From positions 1-30,613 of the forward strand of contig DASZKW010000037.1 of NCBI GenBank assembly GCA_035552775.1: a stretch of DNA of 30,613 nt, written 5' to 3'. Numbering within the stretch: the stretch's first letter is position 1; the number at the start of each line of letters is the position of its first letter. The notes under the pieces are model-generated. The model had not been told where the DNA came from and did no database searches. It saw only the letters and a program-made list of their open reading frames with translations. This document shows positions 22,609 to 29,384 of the stretch, one piece after another. The translations under genes were made by a program, and so were the position numbers. This DNA comes from DASZKW01 sp035552775. GTDB taxonomy: Bacteria > Actinomycetota > Acidimicrobiia > Acidimicrobiales > Palsa-688.

Positions 22609-23883
22609 TTAGGAGAGGAGCCGGGACAGGCCGTGGAGGGCGAGGCCTGCCATAGCCCCGACGATCGTGCCGTTGATCCGGATGTATTGCAGGTCCGGGC
22701 CGAGTAGCAGCTCCAATCGCAAAGACGTCTCCGCCGCGTCCCATCTGGCAATGGTGCCGCTGACCAGGTTGGCGAGCTCGCGGTCGAAGCGTGATAGGAC
22801 CGTCCGGAGCGTCGTTTCGAAACTGCGCTCGGTTGTGGCCGCCAGGTGAGGATCGTCGCACAACTGCCGGCCGGCGCGGGCGACGATCCCCGAAAGGCGA
22901 CGGCGCAGCTCCGAGGTGGGATCGGACGCCTGGGTGCGTAGCTGTTGCTTGGCGTCGGACCATACCGCGGCGGCGAAGTCGCGCACCTCCGGCTGGTTGA
23001 GCAGCTCGGCTTTGAGTTCCTCGCCCCGACGGCGCAGCTCGGCAGAGGTCTGCAGGTCCCGGGCGAGGCTGACCAGACCGTCGTCGAACTGGAGTCGCAG
23101 GGGATGGGCGCGGTCGGCGGCCATCTCGGCGAGCACTTCGGTGCTGCGCCGGATGAGGCGGTCGAAGATCCGCTCCTCGACGGCGCCGGGAAGCCACCAC
23201 GGCGATCGGTTGCCGAGGCGGTGGTGGAGGTCGGGACCATGCTCGCCCAGGTAACGGCTGAGCGCCCTCAGCCCGGCATCGACGGCTGGCTGGTGGCGCC
23301 CCTGCCTGCTCAAGGCGTCGACCACGCGCCCGGCGAGGGGAGCCAGGGCCACGTGGTCCATCCGAGAGCGCAGCATCCCGATCACCACTTCGTGGACGTC
23401 GTCGTCGCGCAGGATGTCCGCGATGCCGACGACCGCGTCAGCGGTCCGCTCGGCCAGGGCGTCGGCGTTGGCAGGGCTGGCCATCCAGCGGGCGGCGCGT
23501 TCGAGGGCCGACGCGGCGCGCAAGCGCTGCACCACCGCGTCGGGACTCAAGAAGCTCTCCTGCACGAAGCTGCCGAGGGTTTCGGCGAAGCGGTCCTTGC
23601 GCTCCACGACGATCGCGGTGTGGGGTATGGGCAGCCCGAGAGGGCGGCGGAAAAGGGCCGTTACCGCGAACCAATCGGCCAGGCCGCCGGCCATCGAAGC
23701 CACGGCTGTGGCCTGTACCCAGGCCAGCCAGGCGCCGTGGTGCACGAGGGCGGTGGAGACGACAAAGACGGCCGCCACCACCGCCAGTAACCCCGTCGCC
23801 CTGCGCCTGGTGGTGACAAGCAGGCGAGCCCGCCGCTCGTCGGCAGCCGAGAACGCTTTGGGTAGGCGAAATCCCGCCTTCAC
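22609..23883 (-). CDS. DUF445-family membrane protein
   Basis: 424-residue protein matching the DUF445 layout. An N-terminal membrane region (ATGLLAVVAAVFVVSTALVHH and WVQATAVASMAGGLADWFAVTALFRRPLGLPIPHTAIV) comes first, then a long helical soluble region containing FVQESFLSPDAVVQRL. A C-terminal hydrophobic segment (INGTIVGAMAGLALHGLSRLL) after RLELLLGPDLQYIRI ends it. The GGLADWFAVTALF and IPHTAIV motifs are the family signature. Function is unknown; members are inner-membrane proteins. The start is a GTG at 23883. It is upstream of the esterase and downstream of the unknown gene ending at 23935. Confidence 0.88.
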   Translation of the reverse strand: MKAGFRLPKAFSAADERRARLLVTTRRRATGLLAVVAAVFVVSTALVHHGAWLAWVQATAVASMAGGLADWFAVTALFRRPLGLPIPHTAIVVERKDRFAETLGSFVQESFLSPDAVVQRLRAASALERAARWMASPANADALAERTADAVVGIADILRDDDVHEVVIGMLRSRMDHVALAPLAGRVVDALSRQGRHQPAVDAGLRALSRYLGEHGPDLHHRLGNRSPWWLPGAVEERIFDRLIRRSTEVLAEMAADRAHPLRLQFDDGLVSLARDLQTSAELRRRGEELKAELLNQPEVRDFAAAVWSDAKQQLRTQASDPTSELRRRLSGIVARAGRQLCDDPHLAATTERSFETTLRTVLSRFDRELANLVSGTIARWDAAETSLRLELLLGPDLQYIRINGTIVGAMAGLALHGLSRLLS

Positions 23884-23934
23884 CGTCCGCCGCGGTGGCG
23901 GGTCCTCAACGGTAATGCTCGGAGGAGGCAGTGG

Positions 23935-24474
23935 TCACAGCCACCCGGCACGGGCGCTCGCCAGCTGCCCGGTACCGGGCGGAGCGGCCAACTCGCCGGC
24001 TTGGACGCGCCGGAGAAGGCGCCGGACCACGTCGAGGATCTCCGGCACAGCTTGGCGCAGGGCCTGGGCGTCGGCGCCGCCCACCGCCGAGGCGTCCACC
24101 CCTGTGCCCTCGAGCAGTGATGGCAGGTCGGCCAGGCGCTCACCCACCCAGTCCACCGGCGAGGCGGACATCGCCTCATCGAACTGGCGCGGACCGGGAT
24201 CCCAGCCGTCGAAGCGGGGGTGGTGGTGGGTGCGGTCGAAGCTACCCGGGGGACCGGCGACGGACTCGAGCAGGTCGGCTCGCCACACCGGGCGGTCCAC
24301 GACGATGGCCTGGGCGGCGTAGATCGAACCCTGCAGGGCCGGTCGCTCGAGCAGGCGCACCTCGAGGCGCACCCCGCGTTCGGCCCCCTCCTGGCCCGGG
24401 GTGGGTGAGGGATCCACGAAATACAGGTCGCTCGCCACCACCCCCACCCGCTCGAAGCCGAAGGCGTAAAGCAC
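23935..24474 (-). CDS. Hypothetical protein
   Basis: No family recognised. 179 residues, soluble, acidic and Pro-rich. The N-terminal half alternates strands (LYAFGFERVGVVASDLYFVDP, VRLEVRLLERP, SIYAAQAIVVDRPVWRADLLESV), followed by HHHPRFDGWDPGPRQFDEAM and a helical C-terminal part (ADLPSLLEG, AVPEILDVVRRLLRRVQAGEL). The GTG start is preceded by a TAGTGT box (complement of 24481-24486) 6 nt upstream, supporting this start and a leaderless transcript. It is divergent from the riboswitch-controlled permease and just upstream of the DUF445 gene on the same strand. Confidence 0.6.
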   Translation of the reverse strand: MLYAFGFERVGVVASDLYFVDPSPTPGQEGAERGVRLEVRLLERPALQGSIYAAQAIVVDRPVWRADLLESVAGPPGSFDRTHHHPRFDGWDPGPRQFDEAMSASPVDWVGERLADLPSLLEGTGVDASAVGGADAQALRQAVPEILDVVRRLLRRVQAGELAAPPGTGQLASARAGWL

Positions 24475-24480
24475 GGTGTC

Positions 24481-24486
24481 ACACTA
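24481..24486 (-). promoter_or_regulatory. -10 box (TAGTGT) of the unknown gene
   Basis: TAGTGT on the minus strand ends 6 nt before the GTG at 24474, another leaderless-type promoter. Confidence 0.45.
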
Positions 24487-24494
24487 GGCCGGAC

Positions 24495-24500
24495 TACGAT
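24495..24500 (+). promoter_or_regulatory. -10 box (TACGAT) of the TPP-riboswitch transcript
   Basis: TACGAT precedes the riboswitch by about 15-20 nt, placing the transcription start near 24507. It is divergent from the TAGTGT box at 24481-24486. Confidence 0.45.
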
Positions 24501-24514
24501 GTTGACAAACAGAC

Positions 24515-24612
24515 GCGGGAGCTCGGGTTGACCGGGCTGAGAGGGTGGCTGGGCCAAAGGCCGGCGCCACTGACCGCTCGAACCTGACCGGATAATGCCG
24601 GCGTAGGGAGGC
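24515..24612 (+). promoter_or_regulatory. TPP (thiamine pyrophosphate) riboswitch
   Basis: The thi-box is clear. CTCGGGTTGACC leads into CTGAGAGGGTGG (24536-24547), then the P3 variable arm with CCACTGACC, and the highly conserved ACCTGACCGGATAATGCCGG (24582-24601) followed by CGTAGGGAG. The CUGAGA and ACCUGA...GGAUAAUGCC...CGUAGGGA blocks are the TPP-binding core. The 3' end GTAGGGAGG doubles as the Shine-Dalgarno of the GTG at 24617, so ligand binding probably blocks translation initiation. It controls the permease directly downstream. Confidence 0.93.
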
Positions 24613-24616
24613 ACAC

Positions 24617-26014
24617 GTGGCCACGACGGACTCAACCACTGAGACTCCGGCTCGTCAGCTCCGCACGGGTTTCGTGACCGTGGGGGGGGATCGACGCTCC
24701 GAGGTCCCCTCCACCCTGGTGGAGCGCGTACCCCAGCCCCTGGGACTGCTCGACCAGCTCGGACTTTGGGGCAACCTCGGCGTGAGCCTGCTCGGCTTCA
24801 CCGGTGCCGTGTTCGTGCTCCAGCCGGGCGGTGCCGGCACCCGCCAGCTGTCCCTCGTCGCTGCCCTGGTCGCCACCGTGGTCGGGACCCTCTTGGGAAC
24901 CGTCGCAGTTGCCCTTGCCGGGCTACCCGGAGCCCGTACCGGGGCGCCTGCCATGGTGCTGCTCAGGGGCCTCTTCGGCGCCCGCGTCTCCTACCTGCCC
25001 ACCGCGCTCAACATCGTGCAACTCCTCGGGTGGGGCACCTTCGAGCTGGTCACCATCGCCAGTGCCGCCCACAGGCTGGTCCCATCCGCACCCAAGTGGA
25101 TCTTCGTTTGTGTGGCCGGCCTCCTGACGACCCTGCTGACGATCCGGCCTCTCGGCGCCGTCCGGATCCTGCGCCGCTACGTGACCGGCGCGGTGGCCGT
25201 GGTCCTGACCTACCTGCTGGTGGAGCTGGTGCGTCACCCGTTGCCCCCCCTCGGGCGCGGGACGTGGGCGGGCTTCTGGGTGGCGACCGACACCACGGTG
25301 GCCGTGGCCGTCTCCTTCGTCCCCCTCGCCGCCGACTACGCCCGCCACTCGCGCTCGGGCCGCGCCGCCTTCGGCGGCGCGCTCATCGGCTACAGCATCA
25401 CCCAGATCGCCTGCTATGTGATCGGGCTGGTGGCGCTGGTGACCGTAGCCCGGACCCCGAACGACATCTACGGGGCGTTCATCGCCGTCCCGCTCGGCTC
25501 GCTCGCCTTCACCGTGCTCGCTGCGCGCGAGCTCGACCAGTCCTTCGCCAACGTCTACTCGACGGCGGTGTCGGTGCAAAATCTGCGTCCCCGCTGGGAC
25601 AGGCGTGCTCTCGGGGTTGCCATTGGCGTGATCACCACCGGGCTTGCCCTGTGGGCCAACATCGCCGACTACGAGACCTTCCTCCTTCTATTGGGATCGG
25701 TGTTCGTACCCCTGTTCGCCGTGCTCGTCGTCGACTTCTTCGTCCTGGCCCGAGGCAGCTGGGACCTCTCCGAGAACTCGCCGTCGCGCTGGGCCATGGT
25801 GGCGCCGTGGGCCCTCGGCTTCGTCACCTATCAGCTCATCAACCCGGGGGGCATCTCGTGGTGGGTGTCGGCGTGGAAGTGGATCGCTGCCCAGCTCGGT
25901 TTCACCCCGACTGCATGGATGAGCGCGTCCATCTGCTCGTTCGTGGTCGCCGGTGGGGCGACGCTCGTCGTCGGGGGTATAACCGCCCTGGGGCGACGCC
26001 GATCACCGCTCTGA
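24617..26014 (+). CDS. NCS1-family permease, predicted thiamine-precursor (HMP) transporter
   Basis: 465-residue polytopic membrane protein of the cytosine/purine/uracil/thiamine/allantoin permease family. It shows about twelve hydrophobic segments, starting with LWGNLGVSLLGFTGAVFVL. It includes GLPGARTGAPAMVLLRGLFGARVSYLP, NIVQLLGWGTFELVTIA, ADYARHSRSGRAAFGG, and the ELDQSFANVYSTAVSVQNL segment typical of NCS1 proteins. Because a TPP riboswitch covers its ribosome-binding site, the likely substrate is thiamine or its pyrimidine precursor hydroxymethylpyrimidine, as proposed for CytX. The substrate is inferred from regulation; the family assignment is from sequence. GTG start, with GTAGGGAGG 5-8 nt upstream. 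No thiamine-synthesis genes are nearby. Confidence 0.87.
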   Translation: MATTDSTTETPARQLRTGFVTVGGDRRSEVPSTLVERVPQPLGLLDQLGLWGNLGVSLLGFTGAVFVLQPGGAGTRQLSLVAALVATVVGTLLGTVAVALAGLPGARTGAPAMVLLRGLFGARVSYLPTALNIVQLLGWGTFELVTIASAAHRLVPSAPKWIFVCVAGLLTTLLTIRPLGAVRILRRYVTGAVAVVLTYLLVELVRHPLPPLGRGTWAGFWVATDTTVAVAVSFVPLAADYARHSRSGRAAFGGALIGYSITQIACYVIGLVALVTVARTPNDIYGAFIAVPLGSLAFTVLAARELDQSFANVYSTAVSVQNLRPRWDRRALGVAIGVITTGLALWANIADYETFLLLLGSVFVPLFAVLVVDFFVLARGSWDLSENSPSRWAMVAPWALGFVTYQLINPGGISWWVSAWKWIAAQLGFTPTAWMSASICSFVVAGGATLVVGGITALGRRRSPL

Positions 26015-26048
26015 GCCCCGACTGCAGCTTGCCAAACAGAGAATGTTC

Positions 26049-26058
26049 GGTATACCTT
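26049..26058 (+). promoter_or_regulatory. Palindrome overlapping the -10 box of the FTR1 gene
   Basis: TACCTT (26053-26058) ends 7 nt before the ATG at 26066. It overlaps an 8-bp perfect palindrome GGTATACC (26049-26056), which may be a repressor half-site pair. The IdeR/DtxR consensus is not fully matched. Confidence 0.4.
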
Positions 26059-26065
26059 AGATTCG

Positions 26066-26968
26066 ATGATCGCCACCTTCGTCATCTTCCTGCGCGAGGG
26101 AATAGAGGCGAGCATGATCGTGGCGATCCTGCTCGCCTACCTCGACCGCATCGGGGAACGGCGCCACTTCCGCGACGTCATCGCCGGCGTGGCTGCCGCC
26201 TTGGTGCTCGTCGGTGCCGGTGGTGCGGCCGCCTACCTGACCATCCGTACCTACGCCGGCTCGCGGGTGCAGACCATCTTCGAGACCTGCACGTACCTGG
26301 TCGCTGCCGCGGTGTTGACCTACATGACCTTCTGGATGCGCAACCACGCCCGGAACATGTCAGGCGAGCTAAGGGCGAGGACTCGTGCCGCGCTCGACTC
26401 CCGGGCCCGCCTCGGGCTCGGCCTGCTGTCGTTCCAGGCGGTGGGCCGGGAGGGTCTGGAGACGACGGTATTCACGTTGGCCATAGTGTTCGCATCGTCG
26501 GGCCGGGGGGTGATAGCTGGAGGGGTGGCCGGACTGGTTGCCTCCCTGGCCATGGCCTTTGTCATCTACCGCATGGGCCGGCGCATCAACATGGGGGCGT
26601 TCTTCACGGTCGTGGGCGCATTGCTGATGGTGTTCGCGGCGGGGATCCTCGTCGACGCCGTAGAGGGCCTCCAGCACCTCGGGTGGGTGACCATCCTCCA
26701 CGACCCCATGTGGAGCACCGCCCACGTCCTGTCCGAGGACAGCACGCTCGGCGACATCTTCCACAGTTTCTTCGGTTATTCGGACCGCCCAACGCCCCTT
26801 CAGCTCATCGTGTACGTGGTCTACCTGGCCTGCGCGGTGGGGGCTTACCTCCGCATCGGGCGCCGGTCTTCCAGCGCACCCCCTGAAGCTTCGTCGTCGC
26901 CGGATTCACCGTCGCCGGCGCCGGCCCGGCACGAGGTTTCCGCGACGGGGCCGGCGCCGCTACCATGA
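26066..26968 (+). CDS. FTR1-family high-affinity iron permease
   Basis: 300-residue membrane protein of the iron/lead transporter family (FTR1/EfeU). Two REGxE motifs, REGIEA (10-15) and REGLET (128-133), lie in membrane helices and provide the glutamates that handle ferric iron. Seven hydrophobic segments are visible, for example ATFVIFLREGIEASMIVAIL, VIAGVAAALVLVGAGG and FFTVVGALLMVFAAGILVDAV. The C-terminal 35 residues are a Ser/Pro/Ala-rich soluble tail. In many bacteria EfeU works with EfeO and EfeB; neither is seen here, only a small membrane protein downstream. The ATG is fixed by the adjoining TACCTT box and the conserved start of the first helix. Confidence 0.9.
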   Translation: MIATFVIFLREGIEASMIVAILLAYLDRIGERRHFRDVIAGVAAALVLVGAGGAAAYLTIRTYAGSRVQTIFETCTYLVAAAVLTYMTFWMRNHARNMSGELRARTRAALDSRARLGLGLLSFQAVGREGLETTVFTLAIVFASSGRGVIAGGVAGLVASLAMAFVIYRMGRRINMGAFFTVVGALLMVFAAGILVDAVEGLQHLGWVTILHDPMWSTAHVLSEDSTLGDIFHSFFGYSDRPTPLQLIVYVVYLACAVGAYLRIGRRSSSAPPEASSSPDSPSPAPARHEVSATGPAPLP

Positions 26969-26981
26969 CCCACGAACTCAG

Positions 26982-27194
26982 ATGGGTGCCGCGCAGCCTC
27001 CAAGTCCGATCCTGGCGAACGTGTCTGGCGCGCTGTCGGCGACGCCAGTGGTGGCTCTTGTCGGGGCCCTGATCGTACTCGCGGTCCTCAGCGTGTTCGT
27101 GTTGTCTTTCCTGCTTTACCGGCGCTCCGGGGGAGCGTCACGCCTCAAGCCTCTCCGATCCAGGCCGGAGCCTCCGTCAAGAGGTGCTGACTGA
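26982..27194 (+). CDS. Small single-pass membrane protein
   Basis: No family recognised. 70 residues with one strongly hydrophobic helix (TPVVALVGALIVLAVLSVFVLSFLLY, about 22-47; shown in part VALVGALIVLAVL) and a positively charged tail RRSGGASRLKPLRSRPEPP, so the C-terminus should face the cytoplasm. It starts 13 nt after the FTR1 stop and is probably in the same transcript. The last 50 bp overlap the 3' end of the opposing gene at 27145. An internal GTG (27021) is an alternative start. Confidence 0.45.
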   Translation: MGAAQPPSPILANVSGALSATPVVALVGALIVLAVLSVFVLSFLLYRRSGGASRLKPLRSRPEPPSRGAD

Positions 27195-27711
27195 CAGCCA
27201 GGGCGCGGTCGAAGATGTCGCAGAGGAGCTCTTCACCCCCGAGGATGCGGGCGAGTGACACATGCTGGCGGGCTACGACGGTGATGCGGCGCTCGGCCGG
27301 ATCGGTGGCGGTGGCGAAGCTGTCGATGGCCGATGCCTCGAGGGGGAGGTCCATGCCGCCGATACCAGCGAGGTCGATGGCGAGGCGCAACAGGTCAGGG
27401 CCGTGGGCCAGGGGCGGCAGCGCCCAGGTGAAGGTGAGGGGGAAGTGGAAGTCGTCGGGCGGCTCGTCGTCGCCGAGCCCGACCACCACGTCCTCGAAGC
27501 TGAGCAACACCCGTGGGTCGACCTCCAAGGCGAGGTGGAGGTCGAGCGGGCCCTCGCAACCCTCCTCGGGGTGGAGATCCACTTCCCACGACTGACGTAG
27601 CGAATAGGTCTCGACGAAGTGCCTCTCGTCATGTACGTGGAACCCGTGGTCGACGGCGTGGTCCTTCAGCTCGGCCACGTACCCGGCGACGTCGATGACC
27701 GCCATGTCCAC
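27145..27711 (-). CDS. Hypothetical protein
   Basis: No family recognised. 188 residues, acidic and soluble. The first half is beta-rich (HGFHVHDERHFVETYSL, SWEVDLHPEEG, LDLHLALEVDPRVLLSFEDVV, FHFPLTFTWALP). The second half is helical (LLRLAIDLAGIGG, ITVVARQHVSLARILGGEELLCDIFDRALAVSQHLL). An alternative ATG lies two codons in (27705). It is divergent from the IMPase-family gene with a 41-nt gap. The 3' end overlaps the small membrane protein gene on the other strand. Confidence 0.65.
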   Translation of the reverse strand: MDMAVIDVAGYVAELKDHAVDHGFHVHDERHFVETYSLRQSWEVDLHPEEGCEGPLDLHLALEVDPRVLLSFEDVVVGLGDDEPPDDFHFPLTFTWALPPLAHGPDLLRLAIDLAGIGGMDLPLEASAIDSFATATDPAERRITVVARQHVSLARILGGEELLCDIFDRALAVSQHLLTEAPAWIGEA

Positions 27712-27740
27712 GACGCTACTCCGAGGCGCGCCGCCCCGGC

Positions 27741-27746
27741 TACGGT
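27741..27746 (+). promoter_or_regulatory. -10 box (TACGGT) of the IMPase-family gene
   Basis: TACGGT ends 6 nt before the ATG at 27753, again a leaderless arrangement. It supports the ATG over the TTG one codon upstream. Confidence 0.5.
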
Positions 27747-27752
27747 CGCTTG

Positions 27753-28499
27753 ATGGTGGCTGACAAGGTGTTGGAGGTCCTCCACAACGTGGCGAGCGCG
27801 GTACGGCGCGAGCTTGACGCCCTCGAAGACTGGGGTCTCACTCCGGGACACGAGGGGCAGTACCGCCACGACGTCGTGGCCGACGAGGTCGCGCTCGGCC
27901 TGCTCGACGACGCCGGCTACGGGGTGCTCTCAGAGGAGTCGGGCCTGCACAACGGCGCCAGGGACCTGGTGGTGGTGATCGACCCCGTCGACGGCTCGAC
28001 CAACGCGTCGCGGGGTCTGCCGTGGTGGGCGACCAGTCTGTGCGCTGTCGATTCCGACGGTCCCCTGGCTGCCGTGGTCGCCAACCAGTCGTCCGGTGTC
28101 CGTTACGCGGCGGTTCGGGGAGCCGGGGCCACCTGCGACGGGCAGCCGATCGCACCGAGCGAGTGTCGCGAGCTCGGCGAGGCCGTAGTGGCGTTCTCGG
28201 GTTACCCGACCACCTACCTGGGCTGGGGCCAGTACCGCTCGCTAGGCGCCGCAGCCCTCGACATGTGCGCAGTGGCGTCGGGCAACATCGACGCCTTCGT
28301 GGACTGCCCCGCCGACCCGCTGGCGCCGTGGGACTACCTGGGCGCCCTGCTGGTATGCCAAGAAGCCGGTGCCCACGTGGCCGACCTGTCCGGCAGGGAC
28401 CTGGTCGTGCGCACGCTCGGTCCCCGCCGGACCCCTGTCGCCGCCGCCACCCGCGAGCTGCTGGGCGCGGTCCTCGACGCCGGCAACCAACTCGTCTGA
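27753..28499 (+). CDS. Inositol monophosphatase-family phosphatase
   Basis: 248-residue metal-dependent phosphatase of the IMPase superfamily. Metal-binding motifs are SEESG (60-64), DPVDGSTN (77-84, the DPIDGTTN motif) followed by ASRGLPWWATSL, and the C-terminal WDYLGALLVCQEAGAHVADLSG (WDxxAG region). The N-terminal half has GQYRHDVVADEVAL. Possible substrates are inositol phosphate, histidinol phosphate or related sugar phosphates; the sequence alone does not say. It is immediately followed by the whiB7 promoter, whose AT-rich box begins at the last base of its stop codon. Confidence 0.87.
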   Translation: MVADKVLEVLHNVASAVRRELDALEDWGLTPGHEGQYRHDVVADEVALGLLDDAGYGVLSEESGLHNGARDLVVVIDPVDGSTNASRGLPWWATSLCAVDSDGPLAAVVANQSSGVRYAAVRGAGATCDGQPIAPSECRELGEAVVAFSGYPTTYLGWGQYRSLGAAALDMCAVASGNIDAFVDCPADPLAPWDYLGALLVCQEAGAHVADLSGRDLVVRTLGPRRTPVAAATRELLGAVLDAGNQLV

Positions 28500-28538
28500 A
28501 AGAAATCGGTTGACGAGCGGACCATCGCATGCTGCGAT
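28499..28538 (+). promoter_or_regulatory. whiB7-type promoter with AT-rich box
   Basis: An AT-rich block AAAGAAAT (28499-28506) stands 3 bp upstream of a -35 TTGACG (28510-28515). A 17-bp spacer leads to TGCGAT (28533-28538). WhiB7-dependent promoters in mycobacteria are known for an AT-rich stretch just before the -35, contacted by the WhiB7 AT-hook. A perfect inverted repeat ATCGCA/TGCGAT (28524-28538) overlaps the -10. Transcription probably starts near 28545, giving a leader of about 355 nt before whiB7. Confidence 0.6.
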
Positions 28539-28593
28539 AGGGAGGCCACGGGAAGGACCCGTGCGCGGGCCGGGTGCCCGGCTCGAGCCTGTG

Positions 28594-28775
28594 GAAGGGA
28601 GTGCCCTGGTGAGCGGCAGCCCATTCACGCTGACGCCATGCCACGAGGGCCCCGCCGCGTCCATGCAGCACCCGGCCGGGGACCTCGCTGGTTCCACCAA
28701 GCGTGCCAATGCCCGCATCCAGGGCGACGTGTGGCCGCTGGGCCGGCTCGGGAGGTCGACGGGATAGCTCCCTTC
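28594..28775 (+). promoter_or_regulatory. Long-range RNA helices in the whiB7 leader
   Basis: GAAGGGAG (28594-28601), the uORF ribosome-binding site, is a perfect complement of CTCCCTTC (28768-28775), right after the uORF stop. Nested inside, GCCCTGG (28603-28609) complements CCAGGGC (28719-28725). Upstream are two local hairpins, CACGGG/CCCGTG and GCCGG/CCGGC. The folds would enclose the uORF and hide its ribosome-binding site. Confidence 0.5.
28609..28767 (+). CDS. Upstream ORF in the whiB7 leader
   Basis: 52-codon reading frame (GTG to TAG) with a ribosome-binding site GGAAGGGAG 7-8 nt upstream. The peptide begins MSGSPFTLTPCHEGPAAS and ends WPLGRLGRSTG; it is hydrophilic, has no known domain, and is not predicted to be a functional protein in itself. 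It lies between the AT-rich promoter and a strong intrinsic terminator, 34 nt from uORF stop to terminator stem, exactly where the regulatory uORF of whiB7 lies in mycobacteria. There, ribosome stalling or slow translation of the uORF under antibiotic stress prevents termination. A 3-codon GTG-CCC-TGG-TGA frame at 28601 is an alternative minimal uORF. That this uORF is translated is inference. Confidence 0.5.
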   Translation: MSGSPFTLTPCHEGPAASMQHPAGDLAGSTKRANARIQGDVWPLGRLGRSTG

Positions 28776-28800
28776 TCGACACACCGAAGCAGGGCTCAGA

Positions 28801-28833
28801 GGCCGCCGGGAACCCCCGGCGGCCTTCTTCGTT
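28801..28833 (+). terminator. Intrinsic terminator/attenuator upstream of whiB7
   Basis: GGCCGCCGGG (28801-28810) and CCCGGCGGCC (28815-28824) make a perfect 10-bp stem with an AACC loop, followed by TTCTTCGTT. It is the best rho-independent terminator in the window. It lies about 67 nt before the whiB7 ATG, in the same transcript as the uORF, so it is a candidate attenuator. As a plain terminator it would end the upstream IMPase transcript. Confidence 0.85.
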
Positions 28834-28885
28834 CCCCGGGGTCGTTCCCCGGATCTCAGTTACCGATTACGACTGGACCACGACT

Positions 28886-28892
28886 GGAGGAG
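28886..28892 (+). promoter_or_regulatory. Ribosome-binding site of whiB7 (GGAGGAG)
   Basis: GGAGGAG lies 7 nt before the ATG at 28900; it is one of the strongest Shine-Dalgarno sites in a window where many genes have none. Confidence 0.7.
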
Positions 28893-28899
28893 TGGCGAG

Positions 28900-29217
28900 A
28901 TGTTCGCCGAGCAGTTCACCGAGGAGCTGTGGGACGGATCCGAGCCCGACCCGTGGGAGGACGCGGCCTGCCGCGACGGGACGGGAAACCTCACCGCCCT
29001 GTTCTTCTCCGAAGACATCCCCGACATCGCCGCGGCAAAGGCCATCTGCCGGGGCTGTCCGCTGATCGAGCCGTGCCTGACCGGGGCGCTCACCCGCCGC
29101 GAGCCGTCGGGAGTCTGGGGTGGGCAGTTGTTCGTCGACGGGCGCATACTGCCGCTCAAGCGGCGCCGGGGCCGCCCACCGAAGAATCCACCCGAGGGGG
29201 TCATGCTGACGGCGTAA
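28900..29217 (+). CDS. whiB7: WhiB7-like Fe-S transcription regulator
   Basis: WhiB-family protein of 105 residues. Four cysteines C24, C50, C53 and C59 (ACRD...CRGCPLIEPC) ligate a [4Fe-4S] cluster, and GVWGG (71-75) is the turn that contacts the sigma factor. The C-terminus KRRRGRPPKNPP carries an AT-hook RGRPPK (90-95). The combination of GVWGGQLFVDGRILPLKRRRG with an AT-hook is diagnostic of WhiB7, the activator of intrinsic antibiotic-resistance genes that acts with the primary sigma factor. Other WhiB proteins lack the AT-hook. The leader with uORF and terminator fits this identity. Expected targets (efflux, erm-type, eis-like genes) are not in the window. Confidence 0.85.
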   Translation: MFAEQFTEELWDGSEPDPWEDAACRDGTGNLTALFFSEDIPDIAAAKAICRGCPLIEPCLTGALTRREPSGVWGGQLFVDGRILPLKRRRGRPPKNPPEGVMLTA

Positions 29218-29236
29218 GCGCTTGGGGCCACTGGCA

Positions 29237-29242
29237 TAGCAT
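29237..29242 (+). promoter_or_regulatory. -10 box (TAGCAT) of tRNA-Val
   Basis: TAGCAT ends 10 nt before the tRNA 5' end, just after the whiB7 stop. Confidence 0.4.
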
Positions 29243-29252
29243 GGCGGTCCCC

Positions 29253-29325
29253 GGGCGCTTAGCTCAGTCGGTAGAGCGCCGCTTTTACATGGCGGTGGTC
29301 GGGGGTTCGAGTCCCTCAGCGCCCA
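29253..29325 (+). tRNA. tRNA-Val (TAC)
   Basis: The acceptor GGGCGCT pairs with AGCGCCC, the D stem is GCTC/GAGC, and the anticodon stem is CCGCT/GGCGG around TTTACAT (anticodon TAC). The T stem is GGGGG/CCCTC around TTCGAGT. CCA is not encoded (ACCG follows). It borders the decayed accessory segment downstream and may be its integration site. Confidence 0.95.
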
Positions 29326-29384
29326 CCGCCGCCGTGACCAGCGAGAAAGCGGCTCTCAACTGGACACGGCGCGAACCACTCGGT

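Noticed and set aside
28500..28833. Known structured RNA (RNase P, tmRNA, SRP RNA, B12 riboswitch) in the gap before whiB7
   Set aside because: None of the conserved cores of these RNAs could be found; the promoter, uORF and terminator fit a whiB7 leader better.
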